Below, piece after piece: positions 7,469 to 15,459 of a stretch of DNA of 19,895 nucleotides. The stretch is from WJKP01 sp964531215. GTDB lineage: Bacteria > Patescibacteriota > Patescibacteriia > CAIXNZ01. A program made the translations under genes and the position numbers. Location: the NCBI GenBank assembly GCA_964531215.1, contig CAZHFK010000021.1:1-19895 (forward strand), written 5' to 3'. Under the pieces are notes generated by a model. That model made no database searches, had not been told where the DNA came from, and saw only the letters and a list, made by a program, of their open reading frames with translations. Numbering within the stretch: position 1 is the stretch's first letter; the number at the start of each line of letters is the position of its first letter.

Positions 7469-7483
7469 TTTTATCACTATATA

Positions 7484-8698
7484 CTATTGGCTAATAACCA
7501 CTTTCACAAAATGCCGCTTGCCTTTTTGAATCAAATGAGTCTTGCCTGAAGCCAATTCCAAATCAATACCTTTAACCGGTTGCTCATTAACTTTGACTCC
7601 GTCTTGTTTAATGACTCGTTTAGCTTCAGAATTGGAATCAACCAAGCCTGACTCAACCAAAATATCAACAATATTACGGCTATCGACCTTGACTTCTTTA
7701 ACATCTTCGCCCGGTCCTTCTTTTTTCTGAAAAACATTTATAAATTTTTCCTGGGCCTGATCAGCTTGATCTTTACCTTTATATAAACTGACAATTTCAT
7801 TGGCCAGTTTCATTTTAAAATCACGGGGATTAGCGCCGTTTTTCATTTGTTTGGTCATATTTTCAATTTCTTGCATGGGCACGTCAGTGCAAAGTTCAAA
7901 TCCCAAAGCAATCATTTGATCTGACCAGGACATAACTTTACCAAAAATATTTTCCGGAGAATCAGTCAAATTAATCATATTGCCTTCGGTTTTGCCCATT
8001 TTTTTACCGGTCGGATCAACCAATAATTTCATAGTCAAAACAAATTTTTCTTTATTATTCATGACTTTTTGCAAAGTCCGGCCAGCCAGCATATTAAAAG
8101 TCTGGTCATTACCGCCCAATTCCAAATCAATATCCATAGCTACTGAATCATAACCTTGCATTAAAGGGTACATAAATTCATGAATATAAACCGGTTTACC
8201 TTCTTCAATTCTTTTTTCAAACATATCACGTTCAACCATTTGCTGAACCGTAAAATGAGAAGCTAAATTTAAAACATCTTCAAAATTAAGCTTACCCAGC
8301 CACTCAGAATTATATTTTAATTGCGCGGCATTTTTACCTAAAAAATCAATCAAACGATCAGCCTGTTTTTTATAATCCTTACAATTGGCCATTACCTGTT
8401 CACGGGTTAAAGCTGTTCTGGCAGCCATTTTATCAGTCGGGTCACCAATCATAGCGGTAAAATCACCGATTAAAAAAATAACTTCATGGCCCAATTCCTG
8501 AAACTTGGCCAATTTACGAATATTAATGGCATTGCCAATATGCAATGACTCAGCTGTCGGATCAAAACCGCAATATAATTTAATCTTTTCACCGGACATT
8601 AATTTCTTTTTTAAATCTTGTTTAGTCGGAAAAACAGCTTCGACTCCCCGCTCCAAAATCCGATCAATTTGTTTTTCATCTGTAATTACTTTGGACAT
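7484..8698 (-). CDS. tyrS: Tyrosyl-tRNA synthetase
   Basis: A class I synthetase that charges tRNA-Tyr; 404 aa, normal for the bacterial enzyme. The ATP-binding HIGH motif appears as HIGN (53-56) within YCGFDPTAESLHIGN, a hallmark of TyrRS. Substrate-binding residues lie in the GYD and GGNDQ segments (about 182-199), and the KMSKS loop is KMGKT (233-237). A C-terminal S4-like RNA-binding domain covers about 340-402. The ATG at 8698 lacks an SD; an AT-rich -10-like stretch (TATAAAAT) ends only some 16 bases upstream, so the leader may be very short. The stop is TAG. It stands beside the decayed transposase but is itself intact. Confidence 0.97.
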   Translation of the reverse strand: MSKVITDEKQIDRILERGVEAVFPTKQDLKKKLMSGEKIKLYCGFDPTAESLHIGNAINIRKLAKFQELGHEVIFLIGDFTAMIGDPTDKMAARTALTREQVMANCKDYKKQADRLIDFLGKNAAQLKYNSEWLGKLNFEDVLNLASHFTVQQMVERDMFEKRIEEGKPVYIHEFMYPLMQGYDSVAMDIDLELGGNDQTFNMLAGRTLQKVMNNKEKFVLTMKLLVDPTGKKMGKTEGNMINLTDSPENIFGKVMSWSDQMIALGFELCTDVPMQEIENMTKQMKNGANPRDFKMKLANEIVSLYKGKDQADQAQEKFINVFQKKEGPGEDVKEVKVDSRNIVDILVESGLVDSNSEAKRVIKQDGVKVNEQPVKGIDLELASGKTHLIQKGKRHFVKVVISQ

Positions 8699-8797
8699 AT
8701 TTTTCGTATTATTTTATAATTAAAATTTAGTAATTTGGCTTTCAATTATATTAAATTTACCATAATAACCAGGGTTTTTCAAATTAAATGACGTCCT

Positions 8798-8844
8798 CCC
8801 CGCACTCAGTCGTGGCTCGCTTCTCGCCACTCCTTCATGCGGGG
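8798..8844. repeat. Palindromic hairpin element
   Basis: CCCCGCA (8798-8804) pairs with TGCGGGG (8838-8844), and an inner GTGGC/GCCAC stem (8812-8816/8826-8830) forms a second arm. On the plus strand TTTCCTGTTTTT follows, so it could act as a weak terminator, but no plus-strand gene precedes it. It lies between tyrS and the RCC1 gene and is more G+C-rich than its surroundings. Confidence 0.6.
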
Positions 8845-8862
8845 TTTCCTGTTTTTGGAAGT

Positions 8863-8897
8863 AAAAAGGCTCGCGTAAACGCGAGCCTGATTTTTTT
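8863..8897 (-). terminator. Terminator after the RCC1-like gene
   Basis: GGCTCGCGT/ACGCGAGCC (8868-8876/8879-8887) with T/A tails on both sides; the minus strand reads GCCTTTTTAC. A close variant of the same hairpin follows valS at 10370-10389. Confidence 0.8.
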
Positions 8898-8918
8898 CAA
8901 AAATAGAATATTTGATAT

Positions 8919-10184
8919 TTAATTTTCATTTATATCAAATATGTAATTATAAAAATTGTTCCAACACTGGACATTCCCATCTGCCAACAAAGCGCATTGA
9001 TTACTATGATTCTGAGGAATCCAACCACTCAGTTCCAAATCAACTGCATTTTCAATTCCTGATATTTTCCAAGGAGAAGCATCTTTTCCTCCTCCCCAAC
9101 AAAAAACCGTTCCATCCTTTTTTAAAGCACAAGCTTGTGCAGGACCCATACTTAACAAAATAACATCATCAATATTTTTTTTAACTGGGTAATTATACTC
9201 CAAAAATTTATCCTGGCCTAACAATCGTAAATCATTGGCTCCCCAACATTTAACTGTGCCGTCTTTAAGTAAAGCGCAATAATTAGCCTGACTTGAATAG
9301 AGAGATTTAACTTTTTCCAGTTCACAAACTCGAATAGGAACGTTTGAATTAGAAAAATCAGGATCACAAGTAGCAATCATATCACCCTTACCCCAACATT
9401 TAACCGTGCCGTCTGCCAATAAAGCGCAAGCGGATTGATGACTAGCTTTTATATCTTTAGCATTATTAACGCCAAGAACAGTTACTGGCGTTAACGGATC
9501 ATCCCAAGACCCATTACCCATTTGCCCAGAATTATTATTATTACTTCCCCAGGCTTTAATTGTGCCATTTTTTAATAAGGCATAAAAACTACCCCCCATT
9601 ACTTCCACTTTAATTACATCCTGAATACCAACATCAACAGGGACGGGATTAGTTATACAATTATCCGACTTACAAAAAACCAAGCCCCAACACTTAATTG
9701 TTCCGTCTGCCAATAAAGCGCAAGAAGAACGATGACCTGTGTCAATTTGAATGGCATTATGAATACCCAAAACATCAACTAGCGTTGGCGAAAAATCAAA
9801 AGTTCCATCCCCTAGTTGTCCATAATTATTGTTGCCGTAACATTTAATGGTACTGTCAGCCAGTAAAACACAAAAATGATTATACTCACCATTGATATCA
9901 ACTGCTGCATTGATATCAACTGAATTATTTATACCTGGAAGATCTCTCGGCTCCGGTATTATCTCCCCTTCTTTACAAGGAAGACAGACTACTTTTACTT
10001 TACCTTCTGAAATAATCGCGATTCTACCAAGAAAAGCTGCCATTTTTACTTTAGGAATGCTAAGCTCAGAAATTTCAGTAGGAGAATCAAAATCTTCATA
10101 ATCATTTGCTGATCCACAACAAATATTTATGCCAACTAATATGAACAAAATTGTCACAATCGATCCAAAAGACCTTTTTTCCAT
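8919..10184 (-). CDS. Secreted RCC1-like seven-blade beta-propeller protein (421 aa)
   Basis: Residues 1-24 form a signal peptide; the ICC at 21-23 is a poor lipobox, so secretion is clearer than lipidation. Seven copies of a unit like CALLADGTIKCWG (near 105, 155, 201, 253, 303, 352 and 397) mark the strands of an RCC1-type propeller, interspersed with GQLGDGT-like turns. Six units carry a Cys pair 10 residues apart; in the third unit (YALLKNGTIKAWG) both Cys are missing together, which supports an intra-blade disulphide in an exported protein. RCC1 folds bind proteins or ligands; no enzymatic role is implied. The start is supported by GGAGGG 8 bases upstream and a promoter at 10321-10293. 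A terminator follows the gene. Confidence 0.9.
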   Translation of the reverse strand: MEKRSFGSIVTILFILVGINICCGSANDYEDFDSPTEISELSIPKVKMAAFLGRIAIISEGKVKVVCLPCKEGEIIPEPRDLPGINNSVDINAAVDINGEYNHFCVLLADSTIKCYGNNNYGQLGDGTFDFSPTLVDVLGIHNAIQIDTGHRSSCALLADGTIKCWGLVFCKSDNCITNPVPVDVGIQDVIKVEVMGGSFYALLKNGTIKAWGSNNNNSGQMGNGSWDDPLTPVTVLGVNNAKDIKASHQSACALLADGTVKCWGKGDMIATCDPDFSNSNVPIRVCELEKVKSLYSSQANYCALLKDGTVKCWGANDLRLLGQDKFLEYNYPVKKNIDDVILLSMGPAQACALKKDGTVFCWGGGKDASPWKISGIENAVDLELSGWIPQNHSNQCALLADGNVQCWNNFYNYIFDINEN

Positions 10185-10292
10185 TTTTTAATTCCCTCCA
10201 TCTTTTTTTGAATGTACCGTGATGCGCAAAACGCACCTATTTTTTGTTTATATCTCTATCCCTCTATTGAGGGGGAAAACCTTTATTAAAAA

Positions 10293-10321
10293 AGTTTATC
10301 ATAAAAACCTGTTTTTGTCAA
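10293..10321 (-). promoter_or_regulatory. Promoter of the RCC1-like gene
   Basis: Minus strand: TTGACA (10321-10316), a 17-base spacer ending TGA, and TAAACT (10298-10293). The leader of about 100 bases holds two small hairpins (CCCTC/GAGGG and a TGCGTTTTGCGCA palindrome) before the SD GGAGGG. Confidence 0.7.
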
Positions 10322-10360
10322 CTAAAAAGGCGGCACTGTTACAAAATTGGTTGGTAAAAT

Positions 10361-10396
10361 AGCCAAAAAGGCCCGCATAAGCGCGAGCCTGATTAC
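10361..10396 (-). terminator. Terminator after valS
   Basis: As minus-strand RNA, GGCUCGC pairs with GCGGGCC (one G-U) and is followed by UUUUUGG. It is a diverged copy of the hairpin at 8868-8887, and both end in the same GAGCCTGATT on the plus strand. Confidence 0.7.
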
Positions 10397-10426
10397 TGAT
10401 TATCAAACAATATTAAATTATATTTT

Positions 10427-13147
10427 TTATTCTAACCCTTTCAACTGGTCTTCTAGTTTGGCCAGTTTTTCTTTTTGGTCGTTTAACTTAAATTCTTCTT
10501 TAGCTACTATATCTTTAGGTGCTTTTAATTTAAAATCTTTATTTTTTAATTTTTTTTCAAGCGTGTCAATGAATTTTTTAACTGATTTAATCTCATTTTG
10601 CAAGCGCTGTTTTTCTTGTTGCAAATCAAGCAAGCCTGACAAATGCAGACAAATTTGCCCCACACCTTCCAAAACATGGGAGACAGATCCGGCCGGCTTT
10701 GTCCGGCTAATCCTTAAATGATCCAATTTAGCCAGATTTATAATATTATCTTGCAATTCCTCGAACCTAATAGCTTCCAAATTATCTTTTTGGGCAGGAA
10801 TAATAGTAACATCAACTTTTTGAACCGGATCAATTTTGAATTCGGCTCGTAAATTTCTGATATTCATAATAATTTCTTCAAATTTCCAAAAAGGATACAA
10901 AACCCGGTTTTCTATAACCTGTTTTTCAGGCTGACCAATATATTTGACTGCCGGCCAGTGCTGCACCATTAATAAATCTTCGGCCTCAAAATTTGACCAG
11001 ATTTCTTCTGTAACAAACGGTATAAACGGATGCCATAAAATTAATAAACGTTCTAATACATATAATAAAATCTCTTGAGTATTTTTTTGCGATTGGCTAT
11101 CAGCCATTTGTAATTTGCTAATCTCAAGGTACCAATCAGCCAGATTATTCCAGGTAAAATCACGCAAAGCATCCGATGCCGGTGAAAAATTAAATTTATC
11201 CAAATCCTTGGTCACTTGTTCAGTAACCAAGTCCAGTCTGCTTAAAATCCATTCGTCAGCCAAAGCTTGAGGTGTTGGTTTTTCCGGGATTCTTTTAATT
11301 TCCTTAACTGAAGTCAAAATGTATCGGGAAATATTCCAAAGTTTATTAACAAAATTACGATAACCTTCCACTTTTTCATTATATAATCTGGTATCGGCAC
11401 CGGCTGATGTGCCGGTTATCATAGCCAACCGTAAAGCATCAGTACCGTATGTTTTTATTATATCCAAAGGATCAACTACATTACCCAAAGATTTTGACAT
11501 TTTTATACCTTTTTCATCGCGCACCAAACCATGCAAATAAACCGTTTCAAAAGGGATCTCTCCCATCATAAAAGTGGTTTGAATAATCATTCTGGCCACC
11601 CAAAAAAACAAAATATCATAACCGGTTTCCATCACGCTGGTCGGATGAAATTGCAAATCCTGTGAACCTTTAACCCAATCTTCCCAAGAATCGTACTTTT
11701 TAAAATCTTTATCCATTAAAGTTGAAAAAGTCCACAAACCAGAAGAAAACCAAGTATCCAAAGTATCTTCGTCCTGAACCCAATCTTTACCTTGGGGTGG
11801 CTTTGTCCCGACAAAAATTTCTTCATTTACCTGGCCTTTATTTTTATACCAAACCGGTATTTGATGACCAAACCAAATCTGGCGGGAAATACACCAGTCA
11901 CGTAAATTCTCCAACCAGCGAAAATAATCCTGTTCAAATTTTTGCGGAATAATTTTTATTTCTCGGTCTTTAATCACGCCCAAAGCCGCTTGTTTGATTG
12001 ATTTATCCTGAAAATATTTATTATCTTTTAAAGTAATTTTTTTATTAACATCAATAAACCATTGTTTGGAAGGTAACGGCTCCACTGTATTACCGCAACG
12101 ATAACAAACCGATAAATTCATATCAATATCTTCTTCTTTAACCATTAAATCATTATCTTGTAACCAGTTAACTAATTTCTCTCTCGCTTTTAAAACAGGT
12201 AATCCCTGATAATCCTTGCCTGCCTGTTCTGTCATTTTACCGTCTTCACCAATAACTTTGATAATAGGTAAATCATTTTTTTGGGCCATTTCATAATCAA
12301 TCATAGAATGAGCCGGCGTTACACCCAAAGCGCCTGTTCCCAAATTCATATCAACCGAATCATCGGCAATAATTTTTATTTTTTGCGGCCCGGCACCGAT
12401 ATCAATGGTAAATTCCTGGTCAATATATTTTTGATAACGTTCATCATTGGGATTAACCGCCACGGCCGTATCACCCAGCTTGGTCTCCGGCCGCGTAGTG
12501 GAAATTAATAAAGGAAAATCTTTAGCATATTTAAAAGTGTAAAACTTACCTTTAGTTGCCTGATATTCAACTTCATCATCAGACAAAGTTGACATACAAT
12601 GCGGACACCAATTAACAATACGATCACCGCGGTAAATCAAACCGGCTTCATACATTTTAATAAAAGCTTTTTTAACTACTTGAGACAAGCCTTCATCCAA
12701 AGTGTAACGTTCGCGTGACCAGTCACAAGACGCCCCCATTTTACGTACCTGCGTATTAATCGTATTTTTTGATTCTTCGGCATAATCAATGACTTTTTGC
12801 AAAAATTTTTTCTTACCCAAATCATGCCTGGTCTTTTTTTCCTTTTCATATAAAATTTTTTCCACTTTAGCCTGAGTGGCAATCGCTGCATGGTCAGTGC
12901 CCGGCAACCATAAAGCTTTTTTAGCCAATAAACGATTATAACGAGTCATTAAATCCTGATAAGCCAGCATAATCGCATGGCCGGTATGCAAAGTGCCGGT
13001 CCGATTAGGCGGAGGCATGGCAATTGAAAAATATTCTTGCCGCTCTCCAGGCAAATTATCAGGATTAAAATAACCGGACTTTTCCCAAGCCTGATAAATT
13101 TTATCTTCAACTTCTTGTGGTTTGTATGTTTTGGGTATCTCTTTCAT
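10427..13147 (-). CDS. valS: Valyl-tRNA synthetase
   Basis: A class I synthetase that charges tRNA-Val and edits mischarged Thr-tRNA. The 906-aa length is typical of the bacterial enzyme. The HIGH motif is HTGH (54-57) within the family signature PPPNRTGTLHTGHA. The editing (CP1) domain occupies roughly 190-345, and KMSKS is canonical (549-553, in KGIKMSKSLGNVVDP). The anticodon-binding domain follows (about 620-780), and the C-terminal 65 residues form the arm-like coiled coil (LLDLQQEKQRLQNEIK...) specific to ValRS. There is no SD before the ATG at 13147; the upstream region repeats ATATGATTTATAAG-like runs. A tRNA-Val(GAC) gene lies in the same window at 15460. Confidence 0.98.
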   Translation of the reverse strand: MKEIPKTYKPQEVEDKIYQAWEKSGYFNPDNLPGERQEYFSIAMPPPNRTGTLHTGHAIMLAYQDLMTRYNRLLAKKALWLPGTDHAAIATQAKVEKILYEKEKKTRHDLGKKKFLQKVIDYAEESKNTINTQVRKMGASCDWSRERYTLDEGLSQVVKKAFIKMYEAGLIYRGDRIVNWCPHCMSTLSDDEVEYQATKGKFYTFKYAKDFPLLISTTRPETKLGDTAVAVNPNDERYQKYIDQEFTIDIGAGPQKIKIIADDSVDMNLGTGALGVTPAHSMIDYEMAQKNDLPIIKVIGEDGKMTEQAGKDYQGLPVLKAREKLVNWLQDNDLMVKEEDIDMNLSVCYRCGNTVEPLPSKQWFIDVNKKITLKDNKYFQDKSIKQAALGVIKDREIKIIPQKFEQDYFRWLENLRDWCISRQIWFGHQIPVWYKNKGQVNEEIFVGTKPPQGKDWVQDEDTLDTWFSSGLWTFSTLMDKDFKKYDSWEDWVKGSQDLQFHPTSVMETGYDILFFWVARMIIQTTFMMGEIPFETVYLHGLVRDEKGIKMSKSLGNVVDPLDIIKTYGTDALRLAMITGTSAGADTRLYNEKVEGYRNFVNKLWNISRYILTSVKEIKRIPEKPTPQALADEWILSRLDLVTEQVTKDLDKFNFSPASDALRDFTWNNLADWYLEISKLQMADSQSQKNTQEILLYVLERLLILWHPFIPFVTEEIWSNFEAEDLLMVQHWPAVKYIGQPEKQVIENRVLYPFWKFEEIIMNIRNLRAEFKIDPVQKVDVTIIPAQKDNLEAIRFEELQDNIINLAKLDHLRISRTKPAGSVSHVLEGVGQICLHLSGLLDLQQEKQRLQNEIKSVKKFIDTLEKKLKNKDFKLKAPKDIVAKEEFKLNDQKEKLAKLEDQLKGLE

Positions 13148-13203
13148 AAAATAATATGATCTATAAGAACTATGGGTTAATATGATTTATAAGTTAATAT
13201 GTG

Positions 13204-13594
13204 TTATGATTTATTCTTATCTACCAAAGAAAAAATTAAGCGATCAATTATATATCCGGTTTTAATACAATGTTCACAATATTTGTCACACAATTTTTCG
13301 TCTACCAAATTTTTACGCTTAAGTCTCCTTATCCTTTCCTGAACTTCAGCACAAGACCTTCTGGCATATCTTAAAAAAACGCAAAAATTCAGAAATAGAT
13401 CCACTGTAATACCCCTCAACAATATTCGCACCGACCGAATCCGAGGCACCATCCAATTGACTTCTTAATTTATATCCATTAGTAGGGATTGATTTCAATA
13501 AATCCTAAACAAATTCATCCAGTTTATCTGCCATTTGCCAGGCGATTAATTTTTCATGATTACCCTGAGATTTTTGTTTTTGTTTTTTTACCAT
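13204..13594 (-). pseudogene. Four-helix-bundle (S23/IVP-type) protein, doubly broken
   Basis: An ATG at 13594-13592 opens MVKKQKQKSQGNHEKLIAW. The frame meets TAG after DKLDEFV, continues as DLLKSIPTNGYKLRSQL and SVGANIVEGYYSGS (the family's 'R..D.a.S...NI.EG' helix), then loses phase in a run of seven Ts (plus strand 13373-13379). One T fewer would lead into RYARRSCAEVQERI, which then runs to TAA at 13204. The 82-residue open frame from 13452 is therefore a chimera whose first 25 or so residues are read out of phase. The family is known from rRNA intervening sequences and as a common small protein in candidate phyla; function is uncertain. Two independent lesions favour real decay over a single read error. 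It lies upstream of valS on the same strand. Confidence 0.7.
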
Positions 13595-13685
13595 AGATAT
13601 CTTCTTATATTCTTTCCTCTAATAAACCTATAAATCCTTTCGTTCCTTTTATTCATATTCAAAAGTTTAACAAAATTCAATCCGC

Positions 13686-13745
13686 TTGACAAGCTGACAA
13701 TTTTCAGCTTAAATAGTTGACATATTTTTTTAAAAAAGATAAAGT
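13686..13745 (+). promoter_or_regulatory. Tandem promoters with a palindrome upstream of the DHH operon
   Basis: P1 is TTGACA (13686-13691), 17 bases, TTAAAT (13709-13714). P2 is TTGACA (13717-13722), 17 bases, TAAAGT (13740-13745). The inverted repeat AAGCTGA/TCAGCTT (13691-13697/13704-13710) covers the P1 spacer and reaches its -10, a typical operator position. The P2 transcript would have a leader of about 24 bases without an SD. Confidence 0.6.
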
Positions 13746-13775
13746 AATATATTCGGATTATTAATACTAATAAAA

Positions 13776-14909
13776 ATGGGGCTTACATTGAATCAACAAA
13801 TTTTTGAACTGATTAAAAATAGCCAAAAAATTCTACTGGTTTTCAAGAAAAATTATTCAGGTGACGCATTGGCTTCGGCTTTGGCTATTTTTTTACTTCT
13901 GCAAAAACTGGGCAAAAAAGTCGAACTTGTTTGCCAAGATTTTGTTGTACCGGTTAATTATGCTTTTTTACCGGCTATTGACCAAATCAAACCGGAAATA
14001 TCTTGCTTAAAACAATTTATTATTTCTTTGGCCATCAAAGACAATAAAGTCAAAGATTTTTCTTATGACATTAAAAATGACAAACTCAATATTTATTTAA
14101 CTCCGCAAAAAGGTTATTTTGATGAAAAAAGTATCAGCTATAAATCAGGTAAATACAAGTATGGCTTGATCATTACTTTGGATACCGATGATTTGGAATC
14201 ATTGGGACATGTTTATGAAAAAAACAAAAACTTTTTCTTTAGCACGCCTATTATTAATCTGGATCATCAAGCCGATAACGAACAATACGGACATATTAAT
14301 CTGGTTGAACTGACCAAAACCTCAACTTCGGAAATTATTTTTGATTTATTGGAACAATACGATATTAATCTGTTAATTCCGCAAATCGCCACTTGTCTTT
14401 TGACCGGCATGATTTCCAAAACCAAAAGTTTCAAGACTCAAAACGTCACTCCGCGGGCTTTGAATATTGCCAGCCAATTAATTGTTAATGGAGCTGAACG
14501 TGATTTAATCGTAGAAAATCTTTACCGCACGAAATCAATTAATACTTTAAAACTCTGGGGCAAGATGTTGGCTCGTTTAAAAAATGATCCCGCTTACAAA
14601 CTGGCCTGGTCATATTTACAGCAAAAAGACTTAATTGAATTAAATATTCATTCGCCTGATTTGCAGGAAGTGATTGAAGAATTAATCAGCTCGGCTCCAG
14701 AAGCCGAAACAGTGATTTTATTTTATGAAAACCAAGCTAAAAAAATTTCCGGCTTGATTTATACTTCTAAAAATTACGATTCATTACAGTTGGTTAAATC
14801 ATTCAAACCTTTTGGCAATAAACGTCTGGCTACTTTTGAACTGGACCAAGCTGATCTGCTCAAAGCCGGTCAGCAAGTTATTGAAACCGTTAAAACCAAT
14901 TTAAAATAA
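13776..14909 (+). CDS. DHH-family phosphoesterase-like protein with degenerate active site (377 aa)
   Basis: Overall similar to the NrnA/RecJ-type DHH phosphoesterases that degrade nanoRNA, pAp or cyclic dinucleotides. The scaffold is clear: SGDALASALAIFLLLQKLGKKV (27-48) matches motif I, LIITLDTDDLESLG (131-144) motif II, NLDHQADNEQYG (161-172) the DHH motif, and LLTGMISKTKSFK (208-220) motif IV; a DHHA1-like domain covers about 290-375. Metal ligands are largely lost: the His and first Asp of H-x-D-x-D are gone (KNYSGD, only D30 left), DHH is DHQ (163-165) and the Asp of the usual TDTG is K216. D136 remains. I infer an inactive, binding or structural paralogue. A 70-aa gene follows after 26 bases. 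Tandem promoters precede it; there is no SD. Confidence 0.8.
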   Translation: MGLTLNQQIFELIKNSQKILLVFKKNYSGDALASALAIFLLLQKLGKKVELVCQDFVVPVNYAFLPAIDQIKPEISCLKQFIISLAIKDNKVKDFSYDIKNDKLNIYLTPQKGYFDEKSISYKSGKYKYGLIITLDTDDLESLGHVYEKNKNFFFSTPIINLDHQADNEQYGHINLVELTKTSTSEIIFDLLEQYDINLLIPQIATCLLTGMISKTKSFKTQNVTPRALNIASQLIVNGAERDLIVENLYRTKSINTLKLWGKMLARLKNDPAYKLAWSYLQQKDLIELNIHSPDLQEVIEELISSAPEAETVILFYENQAKKISGLIYTSKNYDSLQLVKSFKPFGNKRLATFELDQADLLKAGQQVIETVKTNLK

Positions 14910-14935
14910 AATGATAAGAAAGGAGGCAAATAAGA

Positions 14936-15148
14936 ATGAAAGTAGGTGATCAGGAAATAAAAATTTCTTTAGGTGAAGCTGTTGAGTTAAAAGAAGGTGA
15001 ATCAATCCAATTGCTTGTCCCAGCTAGCGATAGCCGGACAGCTATTCATTTGTCAGTCATTTGCGGGAAACTGGAAATTAGTGGCGGAGCTTCAATCATT
15101 GACAGCATCAATGGCCCGGGTATGGCTGGAAAGATTAATAAAATGTAA
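14936..15148 (+). CDS. Small hypothetical protein downstream of the DHH gene (70 aa)
   Basis: It starts at an ATG 9 bases after a perfect AAAGGAGG and ends just before a terminator, so it is the second gene of a two-gene operon with the DHH-like protein. The sequence is mostly short beta-type strands (KVGDQEIKISLG, SIQLLVPAS, AIHLSVICGKLEISGG) and ends in a Gly-rich segment (SINGPGMAGKINKM). No signal peptide or membrane segment is visible, and I recognise no family. Its close linkage and much stronger ribosome-binding site suggest that it is made in excess of the DHH-like protein and may be its partner; that is inference. Confidence 0.75.
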   Translation: MKVGDQEIKISLGEAVELKEGESIQLLVPASDSRTAIHLSVICGKLEISGGASIIDSINGPGMAGKINKM

Positions 15149-15158
15149 AAAAAACATA

Positions 15159-15187
15159 AAGACGAGGCTTACAAGCCTCGTCTTTTT
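15159..15187 (+). terminator. Terminator of the DHH operon
   Basis: A perfect 12-bp stem, AAGACGAGGCTT/AAGCCTCGTCTT, with a 2-base minimal loop, followed by TTTTT. It lies 10 bases after the 70-aa gene. Confidence 0.9.
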
Positions 15188-15191
15188 ACGC

Positions 15192-15220
15192 TTGAAAATT
15201 TTTAAATTTTATGCTAAGAT
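15192..15220 (+). promoter_or_regulatory. Promoter of the tRNA pair
   Basis: TTGAAA (15192-15197), 17 bases ending TGC, then TAAGAT (15215-15220); the TGC makes it an extended -10. The expected start near 15227 is about 25 bases before tRNA-Ile. Confidence 0.65.
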
Positions 15221-15251
15221 TTGATTATTGATTATAATTTATCTTGTATTT

Positions 15252-15324
15252 CCGCCTGTAGCTCAGGGGTTAGAGCGCTACCCTTATAAGGTAGATGTCG
15301 GTGGTTCAAATCCACCCAGGCGGA
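15252..15324 (+). tRNA. tRNA-Ile(UAU)
   Basis: A full cloverleaf: acceptor CCGCCTG/CAGGCGG, U8-A9, D arm GCTC/GAGC, anticodon stem CTACC/GGTAG with loop CTTATAA, 5-base variable loop, T arm GGTGG-TTCAAAT-CCACC and discriminator A73. The anticodon TAT (15285-15287) reads AUA. CCA is not encoded. Most bacteria read AUA with a CAU anticodon modified to lysidine by TilS; a UAU anticodon is the uncommon alternative. The C1-G72 pair is also unusual for tRNA-Ile, but the anticodon is unambiguous. Confidence 0.92.
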
Positions 15325-15330
15325 CATGAA

Positions 15331-15380
15331 GGCAATTAGCTCCTGCCGTGGCTTACGCCTTGGCGGGCAGGCAGTTGGTT
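15331..15380 (+). repeat. Partial copy of the tRNA-Val 5' end split by a palindromic insertion
   Basis: GGCAATTAGCTC (15331-15342) and AGTTGGTT (15373-15380) together equal the 5' 20 bases of tRNA-Val (from G2). Between them is a 30-base insert (15343-15372) that folds as CCTGCC/GGCAGG with an inner GGC/GCC. The insert is exactly at the C13/A14 boundary, and similarity to the tRNA ends after GGTT. The palindrome has the same layout as that at 4300-4329. Confidence 0.8.
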
Positions 15381-15401
15381 TTAAAATTTCAAATAATCCG
15401 T

Positions 15402-15420
15402 CTAACCAACTTCGCTAATT
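15402..15420 (-). repeat. Inverted partial copy of the tRNA-Val D-arm region
   Basis: The minus strand reads AATTAGCGAAGTTGGTTAG, matching tRNA-Val AATTAGCTCAGTTGGTTAG at 17 of 19 positions. It can pair with the interrupted direct copy at 15334-15380 to give a branched cruciform next to the real tRNA gene. Confidence 0.7.
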
Positions 15421-15459
15421 TTTTATAGAAATAAGTAATTTTAAAAAATCATATATTCA

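Noticed and set aside
13204..13452. 82-aa open frame as a novel protein
   Set aside because: Its first part is out of phase with the four-helix-bundle family; it is a by-product of a homopolymer frameshift.
14997..15224. 75-aa plus-strand open frame
   Set aside because: It overlaps the SD-supported 70-aa gene in another frame and runs through the operon terminator.
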